A DNA stretch of 64,000 nucleotides, from the NCBI GenBank assembly GCA_965218945.1, contig OZ244718.1, forward strand, positions 1,054,001 to 1,118,000. The letters are read 5' to 3'. Made by a program: the position numbers and the translations under genes. This DNA comes from DAOUJW01 sp965218945. GTDB taxonomy: Bacteria; Chloroflexota; Dehalococcoidia; Lucifugimonadales; UBA2985. Every line of letters starts with the position of its first letter. The stretch's first letter is position 1. The notes below the pieces were generated by a model that saw nothing but the letters and a program-made list of their open reading frames with translations, ran no database searches and had not been told where the DNA came from. This document shows, piece after piece, positions 1 to 9,300 of the stretch.

Positions 1-466
1 GGTCGTGTCCAAGGCCACCTTCATGCGTTTCCCCTTCAGGTATCCTGATTCACGCGCCAATTTCAGACTACGCTCGAATACCTCCCGCACTTTGTCGTGC
101 AGTATCAACCCCGCACGAAACACTTGCAGTGTACTCTTGGCGAAGGGCCTATCCTCCACCTCGATCCCCAGGGCTACCCCCGGTCGTGGCCGAGGGCAGG
201 CTCTTCCAGCGGAGGTCAAAGTCCGCCCTCGCCTTGGCGTCGCTCACCCGATCATGAGCCTGTAGCAGCAAAACGGTAGCCAGCAGGCTGGGCGGTACGC
301 TGTCCCGCCCGTTGTCGGCGCAGTACAGCACGGCGAAATCGCAGTCTCGAAACAACTGGCCCCGCAACGAGGCCAATATACCGTAGAAGCTATCACGCCC
401 CACGTGGTCCAAATACAAACTGTCCGCTTCCCAAAGACCTCTCTGGTCCGAACGCTCTCCCAGCAT
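1..466 (-). pseudogene. IS1182-type transposase, N-terminal part, frame-broken and cut by window edge
   Basis: The minus strand from 466 encodes a typical N-terminal segment of an IS1182-like transposase, with YCADNGRDSVPPSLLAT and a KARADFDLRWK motif. It then loses frame and stops at 149. The family continuation (VALGIEVEDRPFAKSTLQVF, then KVREVFERSL and MKVALDTT) is present in another frame down to base 1. Removing 25 nt at 178-202 restores one continuous frame, so the break is due to an inserted short hairpin element. The C-terminal catalytic part lies outside the window. It is probably inactive as a single protein unless frameshifting occurs. Confidence 0.8.
178..202 (-). repeat. Dispersed hairpin element, copy 1 (frame-breaking)
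   Basis: This 25-nt stretch separates RWK from VALGIEV in the transposase reading. On the minus strand it begins AGCCTGCCC and ends CCGGGG, with a stem CCCTCGG/CCGGGGG (one G-T pair) around a six-base loop. It has the outer layout of the 24-nt elements elsewhere in the window but a different inner stem. Confidence 0.6.
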
Positions 467-477
467 TCTCAGCCCCC

Positions 478-504
478 GTTATACTTGTTTCCCACAAGTA
501 TAAC
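478..504 (-). promoter_or_regulatory. Perfect hairpin upstream of the transposase
   Basis: The arms GTTATACTTGT and ACAAGTATAAC are perfect 11-bp complements around a five-base loop, and end 12 nt before the transposase start codon. The position suits an IS end structure or a control hairpin for transposase expression. Which of these is inference. Confidence 0.5.
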
Positions 505-564
505 CGCTTACCCGGCTGACGCCACTTTCCGGCCAGATTTCTAGTGCCTTGACTTGAACACAGA

Positions 565-2328
565 TCACATGTAGTTCGCGAACGGCCAGATCTCCGTTGC
601 AGCATTGGCCAGATATTCACTTCGTTCTCTAATCGTCTCCTCGTTCCATTCATCTGGTGGATCTTGAAGCAATTCCCAATTCAGGCGCAAGGTCGTATGT
701 TGCTTTAACGTTTCTTTCTTCTGATTCCATGCGGCATTTGAGAGAGAAGAGTTTAGCTTCCCTGTAACAAACGTAAGATTTCCGAGTTCCTTGACGGCCT
801 GATCTCGAGCATGTGTAGCTTCGTCCGCACCCGTGTCGGTTGGCAAGGGCCAGTTTCTCTGCCATGCTTCGGGCATTATGTGCTCTCTAGTCAATGACAC
901 TTGGTTCATTACTTCAGTCTTGTCGCTTCTGAGATGGGACTCGATGGCTTCCAGCACCATTGTTTGCCTTCCGACAGTACCCCGCAATGGTGCTCCGACG
1001 AGATTATCGTGGAGCATTGTGTCATTGGGCCATATACGGTTTTCAGCGGTTTGACCATTCAAGAAGTCTATGATCACTTCATCTGCTTTTGAGGGTTCAA
1101 TTGTTTCAGACTTGACCAATAATTCCACAAATAGCCTGTTTAGCCCTTGGGACGAGAAACCACAAAGCATCCGTCGCACTAGGTAACTTTCTATGGCCAG
1201 AATGCTTCGCCTCCGTATCTCGTCGGGGATATCTGTAGTATAAAGCCACATAAGTATCGGCATCGCGACGCCGATTTCCATAGTTTTGACGCGGCGCAGG
1301 AAGGCTTCAATGCCTGGAATTCTGGCCTCTTCTAAGTCTTGATAGACCTGTCCAGCTCCTCTAATGTCCATGGCAACTTGTTCAATCGTTAGATAACTGG
1401 AGTCCAGGTATCCGTTGAATTCACTAGATACACTATCCGCGTTGACCTCTTTGCGAGTCCGCATTACCACCCAATAATTCAAAAAGCGGTCCAGGTGGAT
1501 ACGACTGTATCTTCCCTCATTTGTGCTGCCGCGCCACCACTCATTCCTATCGAATATGCCCCAAAGCTCCGTGGCCTTGTCTGCATCGTCTACCACGTTA
1601 GCTTCGTACATTACGGTGTTCTTAATGTGGTCCGACTCCTTTAACGGCTCAGCCCTTGCGTTAAGTACGGAGAATATGAAGTGAGGTTTCTCACCTTCAT
1701 CAAGGTCAACAGTGGCTATTTGGAGAAATTCGCTGAGGGTGGTTTCTAACGCTTTGGCTCTAGCGATTCTATTGGCAGGTTGTTCGTTTAACCAATCTGT
1801 GATTTCCCCCTTGAAGTACAGATAAGCTTCGCCTATTGACCGCAAGGGTTTGCCAGTGTCGCTCAAACCTCTGATTACATCTTGAAAAGAATGCAAGTCA
1901 CTTACGTTAGATTGACGAACTTTGGTGTCGCTGTCAGATTCGTTTCCCCAGTCTTTAACCTCATTCAAAGTTAAAGTAGACATCCTGTTGGCTCTTTGGT
2001 TGTCGTCTAAGTTTTGGAATGATTCTTGGGCCGCCCTAATCAAGAGTTGAAGAGTGGTGAGGCGCTGCTGACCGTCAACGACTATTCGCTTGACAACTTG
2101 ACCTGACTTCGCACTTTGCAGTTGAAGGACTATGGCTCCCATAAAGTGAGGTGGAATCTTATCTCCTGTGCTCGCCGCTAGAAGCCTCTCAGCGATTCGT
2201 TTTGCATCACTCCAAAGTGGTTGCCACTGCCTTTCTCTCGTCCAAGCATAGGGCCTTTGGAATACAGGGATCCGGTATGAGACAGGGGGAGAAAAAAGCT
2301 TGGCCAAGTTTTGTATGTCCGCGTCCAT
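565..2328 (-). CDS. DUF262/DUF1524 protein, GmrSD-like restriction enzyme
   Basis: The N-terminal DUF262 part shows YRIPVFQRPYAW near residue 20 and VVDGQQRLTTLQ near residue 85. This is the ParB-like nucleotide-dependent half of GmrS-type proteins. The C-terminal DUF1524 part shows the His-Met nuclease signature: HIMP near residue 482, then LGNLTFVTGKLNSSLSN and a following AAWNQKK. Both halves are in one 587-residue chain, as in type IV single-chain GmrSD enzymes, which cut modified (often glucosylated hydroxymethylcytosine) phage DNA. No partner genes are visible, so it would act alone. Its base composition is clearly more AT-rich than its neighbours, which suggests horizontal transfer. 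Substrate preference cannot be read from sequence. Confidence 0.85.
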   Translation of the reverse strand: MDADIQNLAKLFSPPVSYRIPVFQRPYAWTRERQWQPLWSDAKRIAERLLAASTGDKIPPHFMGAIVLQLQSAKSGQVVKRIVVDGQQRLTTLQLLIRAAQESFQNLDDNQRANRMSTLTLNEVKDWGNESDSDTKVRQSNVSDLHSFQDVIRGLSDTGKPLRSIGEAYLYFKGEITDWLNEQPANRIARAKALETTLSEFLQIATVDLDEGEKPHFIFSVLNARAEPLKESDHIKNTVMYEANVVDDADKATELWGIFDRNEWWRGSTNEGRYSRIHLDRFLNYWVVMRTRKEVNADSVSSEFNGYLDSSYLTIEQVAMDIRGAGQVYQDLEEARIPGIEAFLRRVKTMEIGVAMPILMWLYTTDIPDEIRRRSILAIESYLVRRMLCGFSSQGLNRLFVELLVKSETIEPSKADEVIIDFLNGQTAENRIWPNDTMLHDNLVGAPLRGTVGRQTMVLEAIESHLRSDKTEVMNQVSLTREHIMPEAWQRNWPLPTDTGADEATHARDQAVKELGNLTFVTGKLNSSLSNAAWNQKKETLKQHTTLRLNWELLQDPPDEWNEETIRERSEYLANAATEIWPFANYM

Positions 2329-2727
2329 AGATTACTCCTTTTGGTCGGGTAACTAGTGTCAGAGCGATATACGCAGTTAGAGTATACCAAACGACTATTC
2401 TTGCGGCGTGGCTGAATCCTTCCTCAGTCGCTAATTTCCCAAATGATTCCCGATAGTCCGACGAAATCCCTTGGTCAAGTCCACAATTCTCAGAACCGTC
2501 ATCACCGGCATCGCATTGTATCTGTGTGATGGAAGAGTGACCTTACCCCGAAGTTAGTATCATTGGCTAGTGAAGTCCAGCCAGAGGTGCCGGCTCAATC
2601 AACACATCGTAGGGCGCCACACCCTATCAGCATCCACGAGGCCTGTGAAGCCACATAATCGCGGCTGGGCTCCGCGAAGACTGGGCTGGTTATGACCCGA
2701 CTCTGATGCACCTCGCCATTGCGTCCC
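2329..2727. other. Intergenic, no gene seen
   Basis: About 400 bases without a convincing reading frame, RNA gene or strong hairpin. It probably carries the promoter of the DUF262 gene at its left end. Confidence 0.5.
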
Positions 2728-3651
2728 CTACCCCCAGAAGTTGCGCCGCATTTCGGATATGTACCGGCGGCCCAGCCAGTCCCCGTTCTCTGCCAGCCAG
2801 TCGCTCAGCCTCGTCGTACCGGTCGGCGCAGTCTCGGAGGTGAGCAGGCCGGCCATTAGACCGTCAACCTCGTCGCGGGTGAGCGCCATGTCACGCATCA
2901 GGAAACCGACCAGCCGGGTCAGGGCTAGGCCCACCGACGGGGGCGTGTGGACCAACCGCGCGCGGATGCCCATTGAGGAGGCCAGGAGGCGAAGCAGGGC
3001 CTCGAAGGAGATCGTGTCCGGCCCGGCAGCGTCGGCAACGGAGCTCTCGCTCTGAGCGCCGGCCTCCGCAGCCTGGGCCGCAAGGTCTTCCACGTAGACG
3101 GGCTGGACCGGATAGTCGCCGTTCCCGTAGACGGGGAAGACGGGGAAGCGCCGCAGCGCCCACGCCATGTTGTTGAGCAGCAGGTCTCCGACCCCGAATA
3201 CCAGCGTCGGCCTGATGATGGCGTAGGGGACACCGAGGCCCTTCAGCATATCCTCCACCCGGGCCTTGCCTCTGAAATAGGGGAGGGCGGACTCCGGGGA
3301 GGGGTTCGTCACCGAGAAGTGGACTATCCTGCCGACGCCAGCCCTCCTGGCAGCCTCGAACAGGGTCCCGGTGTTCTCGACCGCGAGGTCGAAGGTGATG
3401 CGGCCATGCGCGTAACGCACCCAGTAGGTGTTGTAGAAGACGCCCGCTCCCTGCATCGAGCGGCATAGCCCATCGGGGTCGGAGAAGTCCAGGGGGGCCA
3501 CCTCCACCCGGCCGCCGAAGGGGTTCTCCGCATCGGGGTTGCGGGTAAGTGTCCTGACGCGGACGCCCTGGTCCACCAGGCGCCGGGTGACGTACCTGCC
3601 CGTATAGCTGAATGCGCCGGTGACCACGGCGAGGTCGGGGTGCGGCGTCAT
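2728..3651 (-). CDS. NmrA-like / atypical SDR NAD(P)-binding protein
   Basis: A 307-residue protein beginning LAVVTGAFSYTGRYVTRRL. This is the glycine-containing dinucleotide-binding turn of atypical short-chain dehydrogenases (NmrA, NDUFA9-like), in which the usual GxxGxxG is relaxed. RTLTRNP follows as the phosphate-binding region and LDFSDPDGL as the adenine pocket. The segment from ALPYFRGKARVEDMLKGLG to YAIIRPTLVFG corresponds to the YxxxK region and the conserved IIRPTLVFG strand. Length and layout match NAD(P)-binding isomerase or redox-sensor proteins. No substrate can be assigned, and neighbouring genes give no pathway clue. Confidence 0.8.
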   Translation of the reverse strand: MTPHPDLAVVTGAFSYTGRYVTRRLVDQGVRVRTLTRNPDAENPFGGRVEVAPLDFSDPDGLCRSMQGAGVFYNTYWVRYAHGRITFDLAVENTGTLFEAARRAGVGRIVHFSVTNPSPESALPYFRGKARVEDMLKGLGVPYAIIRPTLVFGVGDLLLNNMAWALRRFPVFPVYGNGDYPVQPVYVEDLAAQAAEAGAQSESSVADAAGPDTISFEALLRLLASSMGIRARLVHTPPSVGLALTRLVGFLMRDMALTRDEVDGLMAGLLTSETAPTGTTRLSDWLAENGDWLGRRYISEMRRNFWG

Positions 3652-3676
3652 GTTCGACTCCCTGTTGCGGTCCCGG

Positions 3677-3868
3677 TCATGGCGACATCACCTTCGGCAT
3701 CCGGTAGACGACGCGAGGCTCGGTGAGGATGTACCTGGGGTTGCCTGTGGCGTCGCCCAGCTTTTGGCGCAGGTTCTTGACGATGGTTCGCACCCGTCCC
3801 GAGCCGCCGATTCTTCCCAGGCCCCACACCCCTTGGAGAAGGCGCTCGTGAGTCAGCGCTCGACCAGC
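3677..3868 (-). pseudogene. Remnant of an OmpR/PhoB-type winged-helix output domain
   Basis: Read on the minus strand from 3868, the frame gives AGRALTHERLLQGVWG, then GSGRVRTIVKNLRQKLGD, then NPRYILTEPRVVYRMP and a stop at 3677. This is the C-terminal half of a winged-helix DNA-binding domain of response regulators. There is no receiver domain and no start codon, so it is a 5'-truncated relic. Its 5' end runs directly into a fragment of an unrelated antitoxin gene. Confidence 0.7.
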
Positions 3869-3911
3869 GTTTCAGGTCGTCATCCAGGCTGCGGACGGTC
3901 ATGGTTGCCAT
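3867..3911 (-). pseudogene. Fragment of a FitA/VapB-type antitoxin N-terminus
   Basis: The minus strand starts MATMTVRSLDDDLKR, the typical ribbon-helix-helix opening of FitA-like antitoxins. It then shifts into sequence belonging to a regulator remnant. The rest of the antitoxin and any toxin gene are missing, so this is a decayed toxin-antitoxin scrap fused out of frame to its neighbour. Confidence 0.5.
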
Positions 3912-4485
3912 AGACTGTCTTCCGAATGCATTGTACAGGCATTATAGGCTGATTGCATCGCAGCCACTACGGACAGCCGGCAAGGTTAGTGATGAATAGA
4001 CTGCTCGGACAAGGGCACAGGTAATACCACCGGAACGGGGAGGCCAGAGCTACTTTACGTGAACAGGAGTATTCGCTTTTGCGAGAAACTAACAACCTAC
4101 CGGCGTTCCCGAGTCAGACTCGACGCGCCCGCTACGACATATGAGTTGTTATACTAAATAGTAGAGGGGTAAGTCCAGCGTTCCACCAGGAGATTGTAGT
4201 TCCTCAAGTGATACGCTTGCGCGAAACCTCGGAGGGTCCAATAGGGGAGAATGGGAGACCGAACCAGGTCTTGCGGTACTCCTCAGCGCCAAGAGCTAAA
4301 GCGTGCACAAATACAGTTATACACGCTTTTGGGCTCCTTTTTTTCTTCGGTTGTGCCGAAATAGGGAATCATGCCTGAAACTATCATAGACTACCCACAA
4401 AGTCAACTTTTGCCGCTCCCCCATCAGTTTTGAGACTGCCTGCGCTCACCAGTCGGGTTGCCTTCCTTGTCTGGATTCCATTTTC
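3912..4485. other. AT-richer intergenic stretch holding one inverted recombination site
   Basis: No reading frame is supported. The stretch contains the 4303-4329 inverted copy of the recombinase-flanking site, followed by a T-run at 4327-4354. The remainder shows nothing recognisable. Confidence 0.5.
4303..4329 (-). repeat. loxP-like site B flanking recombinase (inverted)
   Basis: The reverse complement of this 27-mer matches 5776-5802 at 25 of 27 positions. On the minus strand it has arms GTGTATAA and TTGTGCAC around the asymmetric core CTGTAT. It lies about 160 bp past the stop codon of the recombinase gene. Inverted copies on both sides of a tyrosine recombinase suggest its own recombination sites or element ends. 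Confidence 0.65.
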
Positions 4486-5490
4486 TCAGGACGGTCGGTG
4501 GTGACCGTAAAACTGTGCCACAGCGCCTCTGCCAGCCACTTCGTTGCGAATATAGTGCGCCGGCATAGCGGGTGAACGCCACCGCCCGGCGGTCATCAGG
4601 CTGGGTAGTTCGATTCCCACTCTCGCCAGGTCCCTGGCCATACCCACACGTGGAGAGTGACCGCTGAAGCGGTCCCCAAGCCCTGCATCCTGCGCCGCTC
4701 TCTTGATGCGCGTGGAGATCTGGTTTGGGCGCAATCCAAACACGCTTTCCGAGTCGGCCTTTCCCTTTCGTATCAGACCTAGCGCCGCCATGGTCTGGGC
4801 TGACACGAATGCGACCGACCCAAGGCCTTCACTATCCGTCTTAGAGCGCCTGATAAGGAGTCGTCCCGTTCCATCGTGCTCCATCTCGATGTCACTCCAG
4901 GTGAGTCCCGCGGCCTCGGAAACCCTCAACATGGCGTCCCGCATGACGCTGATCAGAGCTATATCCAAATTGCCTCTGCACATGGCGGATTGTCGGCTCT
5001 CCAACCTGCCGCCCCTCCCCGGGCGGGGATTGTAAACAGTAGACCGTATAACCTCCAGCATCTCAACTGTCAATGCCTCCGCTTGCTTCTGTGACATGCC
5101 CGCCTTGCGCGTGGCCCCTCTGAGGGTTCTCTTCACCTCCGGGCTGGCGCATGGATCATCCAGTCCGGCGCTCTTGTGTACGAAAGCTATCGCGGCAGCA
5201 GCAGTCCGAAGCGTTGCGGGCTTATGGCCGTTCTCTTCTATGCGTTCGGCAAGGTAGGCGGCGACCTGCACCGGTTCGGCTGGAAGCGCTTGCACTCCAT
5301 TGATCAACGCCCAGGCAATGAAATTCTGCCACTGAACGCCGTAGTTTCTCCTGGTGTTCCGGGCGACCTCGTGACCGAGAACCTCCCTGAGGTTTCCTAT
5401 GTCGGATTCCTTCAGATAGAGGGTGCGATCTGGTGAACAGCTGGGTCTGACCTCTGTCCCAAATGGGCAGGCGAGCTGTGTGGTGGACAT
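4486..5490 (-). CDS. Tyrosine recombinase / integrase
   Basis: The catalytic domain is complete: Arg in AMLRVSEAAGLTWSD (about residue 187), Lys in RRSKTDSEG (about 214), HSPR in the SGHSPRVGMARDLA segment (about 278), GRWRS, and the nucleophile Tyr in PAHYIRNE (about 311). An N-terminal SAM-like core-binding region (TRRNYGVQWQNFIAWA) precedes it. The frame stays open up to 5802, but the upstream part is unlike the family and runs into the flanking repeat. I therefore chose the ATG at 5490 (MSTTQLACPF), giving 334 residues. The gene is bracketed by inverted 27-bp sites, which implies an autonomous mobile cassette or an inversion system. It is distinct from the P4-type integrase at 46943-48091. 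Confidence 0.85.
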   Translation of the reverse strand: MSTTQLACPFGTEVRPSCSPDRTLYLKESDIGNLREVLGHEVARNTRRNYGVQWQNFIAWALINGVQALPAEPVQVAAYLAERIEENGHKPATLRTAAAAIAFVHKSAGLDDPCASPEVKRTLRGATRKAGMSQKQAEALTVEMLEVIRSTVYNPRPGRGGRLESRQSAMCRGNLDIALISVMRDAMLRVSEAAGLTWSDIEMEHDGTGRLLIRRSKTDSEGLGSVAFVSAQTMAALGLIRKGKADSESVFGLRPNQISTRIKRAAQDAGLGDRFSGHSPRVGMARDLARVGIELPSLMTAGRWRSPAMPAHYIRNEVAGRGAVAQFYGHHRPS

Positions 5491-6313
5491 GGGCGCGCCT
5501 GGGACGGCTTCCCCTTGTAGCCTGTGTCGAAATCCGTTCTCACCAGCCACGGCTGGCCGCTGGAAATAGGCGGGTCGCTCTGAGTCCGCGATTCCTGCGA
5601 ACCTGGTGATCTCAGGCTCAAACGAAAAAGAAGGCGCGCAACCGTGTTTCTGAGCGCCTACGTCGTCGAGGACAGGACGGTCTTCTTGCAGGTGAGAGCC
5701 GGCGCAAATGCGGCCGGCGGGGTCTGCCGTCCCAAACAGCATCTGTCTCCTTCCCACATTCCTGATCGGAAAGTTAAAGCGTGTATAACTGTATTTATAC
5801 ACCCTATAACTTTAGGAACCCCTATGGGTTGCCGGCCACGGCTGCCTGTGTCGTAAGACCAGTCGGTGGCAACTCTCCGCTGATGACCCGAATCTCTCGA
5901 TCGAGCGGTCGCCAGGGCGACCTTACCCCTTCCCGCGGACGCGATGAGACCGCGTCCTTCGATGGCGCACGCCCGGACGGCGGGCTCTCGGGCTCACGTT
6001 TACGTCCAAACCCGTTAGACGTCGGCCTCTTCCGCCGGACTGCGCCAAACTGGGGCGTATCCGGCCACTCCAGATTCCGTAGCCGACCGCAACCACTATT
6101 AAGAAGAAGGAGCCAATCGCAAAGTTCGGTATTCGTTCTGCGGCGGCGCTGGCGGTGGTGGAAGACTCCGCTCACCTCAATATACGGGGGAGGCATTCAC
6201 TTGATACTCGACAGACCGGTCCATGCACCGGAGGCGGCGGACGGAGCTCTGGCCCCTTCCGCCCACGGTGACCTAGCCCCAATATGCACCCCTCCACCAA
6301 CAGGAGGAAAGTC
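5491..6313. other. Intergenic region upstream of the giant exported gene
   Basis: No convincing gene. It contains site A of the recombinase repeats (5776-5802). A strong ribosome-binding site (AGGAGG at 6302-6307) serves the start at 6314. The rest shows no recognisable structure. Confidence 0.5.
5776..5802 (+). repeat. loxP-like site A flanking recombinase
   Basis: Two 8-bp arms, GTGTATAA and TTATACAC, surround the core CTGTAT and are preceded by AAAGC. This architecture (inverted arms with an asymmetric core) is that of tyrosine-recombinase sites such as loxP or dif. The near-identical copy at 4303-4329 is in the opposite orientation. Confidence 0.65.
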
Positions 6314-9300
6314 ATGACCAGCTCACGGCGTATCGCGCGGCTCCCATTGGTACTCATCGCACTGACGGCCCTCTGCGCCGCCCTTGTGCTCATCCCCCGG
6401 GTTGTCCAGGCCCAGAGCCAGACGCCAGATCAGAATGCAGTAGTTTGGTCGGCCGACATGCTGGTTGTGGAATACACCGAGGATTCCATCGGCGCAGCCA
6501 GCGCCGACCTTTTCTCCAACATCGGCGGTACTGGCGACCTTGAGATAAGGTCGCTCTGGACCCACGTTCCGAACCGTGACATTCGCCTAGCATTCCAGGA
6601 GGGTATCCCTGACGCTGATGACTTGACTCTAGTTGTTGGTGACCTAACCCTGGAATTTCCACCAGGGAGTTCCGGCAACGGTAGCTTCAAGTGGACCGAC
6701 GTGGATGTGGATTGGGAAGACGGTCAGACGATTTCGGTGAGTATCGTCCTGACATCGGCGCTGGAGGAACCGGAGAAACAGGAAGAGCCCGCCGACAACA
6801 CACCGGCGTCGGGAGCACCCACCATCAGCGGCACCGCGCAGGTGGACGAAACGCTTACCGCGGAAACGTCGAGCATTGCCGATGACGACGGATTGACGAA
6901 CGTTTCCTACAGCTACCAGTGGGTCCGGAGCGACGACGGCGCGGACACCGACATAGCCGGAGAAACGAATTCCACCTACACCCTGGTCTTCGCCGACCAG
7001 GGTAAGACCATCAAGGTGCGGGTGTCCTTCACCGACGACGCCGATAACGAGGAAACCCTGACCAGCGAAGCTACGGTGGAGGTCGCTGCCGCACCCAACC
7101 GCCCTGCCACGGGGGCGCCGACCATCAGCGGGACGCCGCAGATCGACCAGACCCTGACAGCGGGCACGTCGGACATCGCCGACGAGGACGGGGTGAACGA
7201 CGTTTCCTACAGTTACCAGTGGATGGCCGATGACGTGAACATAGACGGCGCGACCGGCTCCACGTACGTCCTGGCCAACGCCGACGCAGGCAAGGCAATT
7301 AGCGTTCGGGTTTCCTTTACCGACGACCGGAACAACGCCGAGGCCCGTACCAGCGTGGCGACAGCGGCAGTTCTCCCCACGGTACCCACACAGCCTCTGA
7401 GCCTGAACGTCACGCCAGGGGACCAGATCCAGGAACTCGACGCCTCCTGGCAGGCCCCGTCATCCAACGGGGGCTCAAGCATCACCGGATACAGAGTCCA
7501 GTGGAAGAGGTTCGCAGACAGCTGGGACACCGAAGCCGACGTTTCCCAAGCCACCGTGACCGGAACCACGCACACCATCCCGGAGCTGACGGGAGGGGTG
7601 GAGTACGCCGTCCGGGTGATCGCCAGCAACACGGCGGGTGACGGTTCCGCCTCCGACGAGGTGACAGGAACGCCAGCCGGGGGCACCTCACAGCAACAAA
7701 CCGGAGATTCCACGGCCCCCACCGTCTCGTCCATCGCCATCACCAGCGACCCGGGCAGCGACGAAGTCTACGCAATTGGGGACGCGATCCAGATCACGGT
7801 CACCTTCAGCGCTGATGTCACGGTGACAGGAAAGCCACAGCTGGAGTTGGACATCGGCGGCAACGCCAAACCGGCGGAGTACCAGAGCACCAACGCCAGC
7901 AGCACCGTATTCAACTACACAGTTGCAGAGGGAGATTCGGACACCGACGGCATAGCCGTTGCTGAGAACAAGCTGACCCTGAACGGCGGCACCATAAAGG
8001 ACGCGTCCGACAACGCAGCAGACCTGGACCACGTCGCCCTGGAAGCACGGCCCGGGCACAAGGTCGACGGCGTCCGGCCCACCATATCTTTGGTCAGAAT
8101 GAGCGGCATATCTTCGGCCAGAATGAGCGGCACACGGGCAAACGTGGGCGATTTGGTTCATGTATCCGTGGACTTCACCGAGGAGATATTCCTCGATGGG
8201 TCTCCTCACATCACGCTGGACATCGACAGCGCCGCCTCCCGCGTTGCCAGCCTCATTCAAATTGGCCTCTACTGCCCGGTCCTGGAAGCAAGCACATCAG
8301 ACCCTGTCCTGGCAGTGAACATCCCCGAGGGGGAGGAACCGCCACCCGGAGTCACTTCTTACTGCTTCTGGTCGGATACTCACGGTATAACCATGCTCTT
8401 CCACTACACGGTGGCCAAGGGAGACCTGGACACGGACGGCGTCGGAATCCCCGCGAACAGCCTCAGCCTGAACGGCGGCACACTCCGCGACGCGGCCGGC
8501 AACGACGCCGTGATAACCCACGAGGCCGTCGCCGACAATCCCTCGGTCCTGATCGACGGGGTCCCGCCTGAGATAACCTCCATCGAGATCACCTCCGACC
8601 CAGGCGAGGACGACACCTACGCCGAAGGGGACACCATCAAGTTCAACGTGACCTTCAGCGAAAATCTCGAATTCTTCGGTTTTGGCTGGACACGCCTGAG
8701 GCTGGACATCGGCGGCAAGACCAGGATGGCCTACGGGGTCAAAAGAGACATCCTGGACATCCGGTCAGATGAAACCGGCTACATAATGGCCTACGCCTAC
8801 ACGGTAGCCGACGGCGACAACGACGAAGACGGCATCTCCTTCCCAGCGAACGCGCTCCACAAAATCCGGATAACAGTCCTAGGAACCGACGGAAACCACG
8901 CAATCTTCGAAAACGAAGCCATCGCCGACAATGCAGAACACAAGGTCGCCACCGCCACCACAGCCGAAGACTATACCGACGACACCCAGAAGACGGGGTT
9001 CCTGATGATCTCGGGAACGCTGAACGTCGGCGAAACCGTGAATGCCGACTTCTCCAACGTGGACGACGAAGACGGAGTGGAATACGCCGTGGATACCGCG
9101 TATTTCGACTGGTCGAGAGAGGGCGGCGGAGGAGGTCTCCTGTCAAGGTTTGATACGCGCTACATCATAGCCGCAAGCGACAAAGGGAAGAGGCTCCGGG
9201 TGTCCACCTCGTTCTTCGATGACAACGGGAACGAGGAGTACCTCACAAGCCCCTGGACTGAGCCAGTAGCTGCGGCGCCCAACAGCTCCGCCATGGGCTT

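Noticed and set aside
3651..3664. GTTCGACTCCC match to the tRNA-Ala T-arm, considered as the far attachment site
   Set aside because: It is only 11 bases, lies in the opposite orientation to the tRNA, and falls at the start of a coding sequence.
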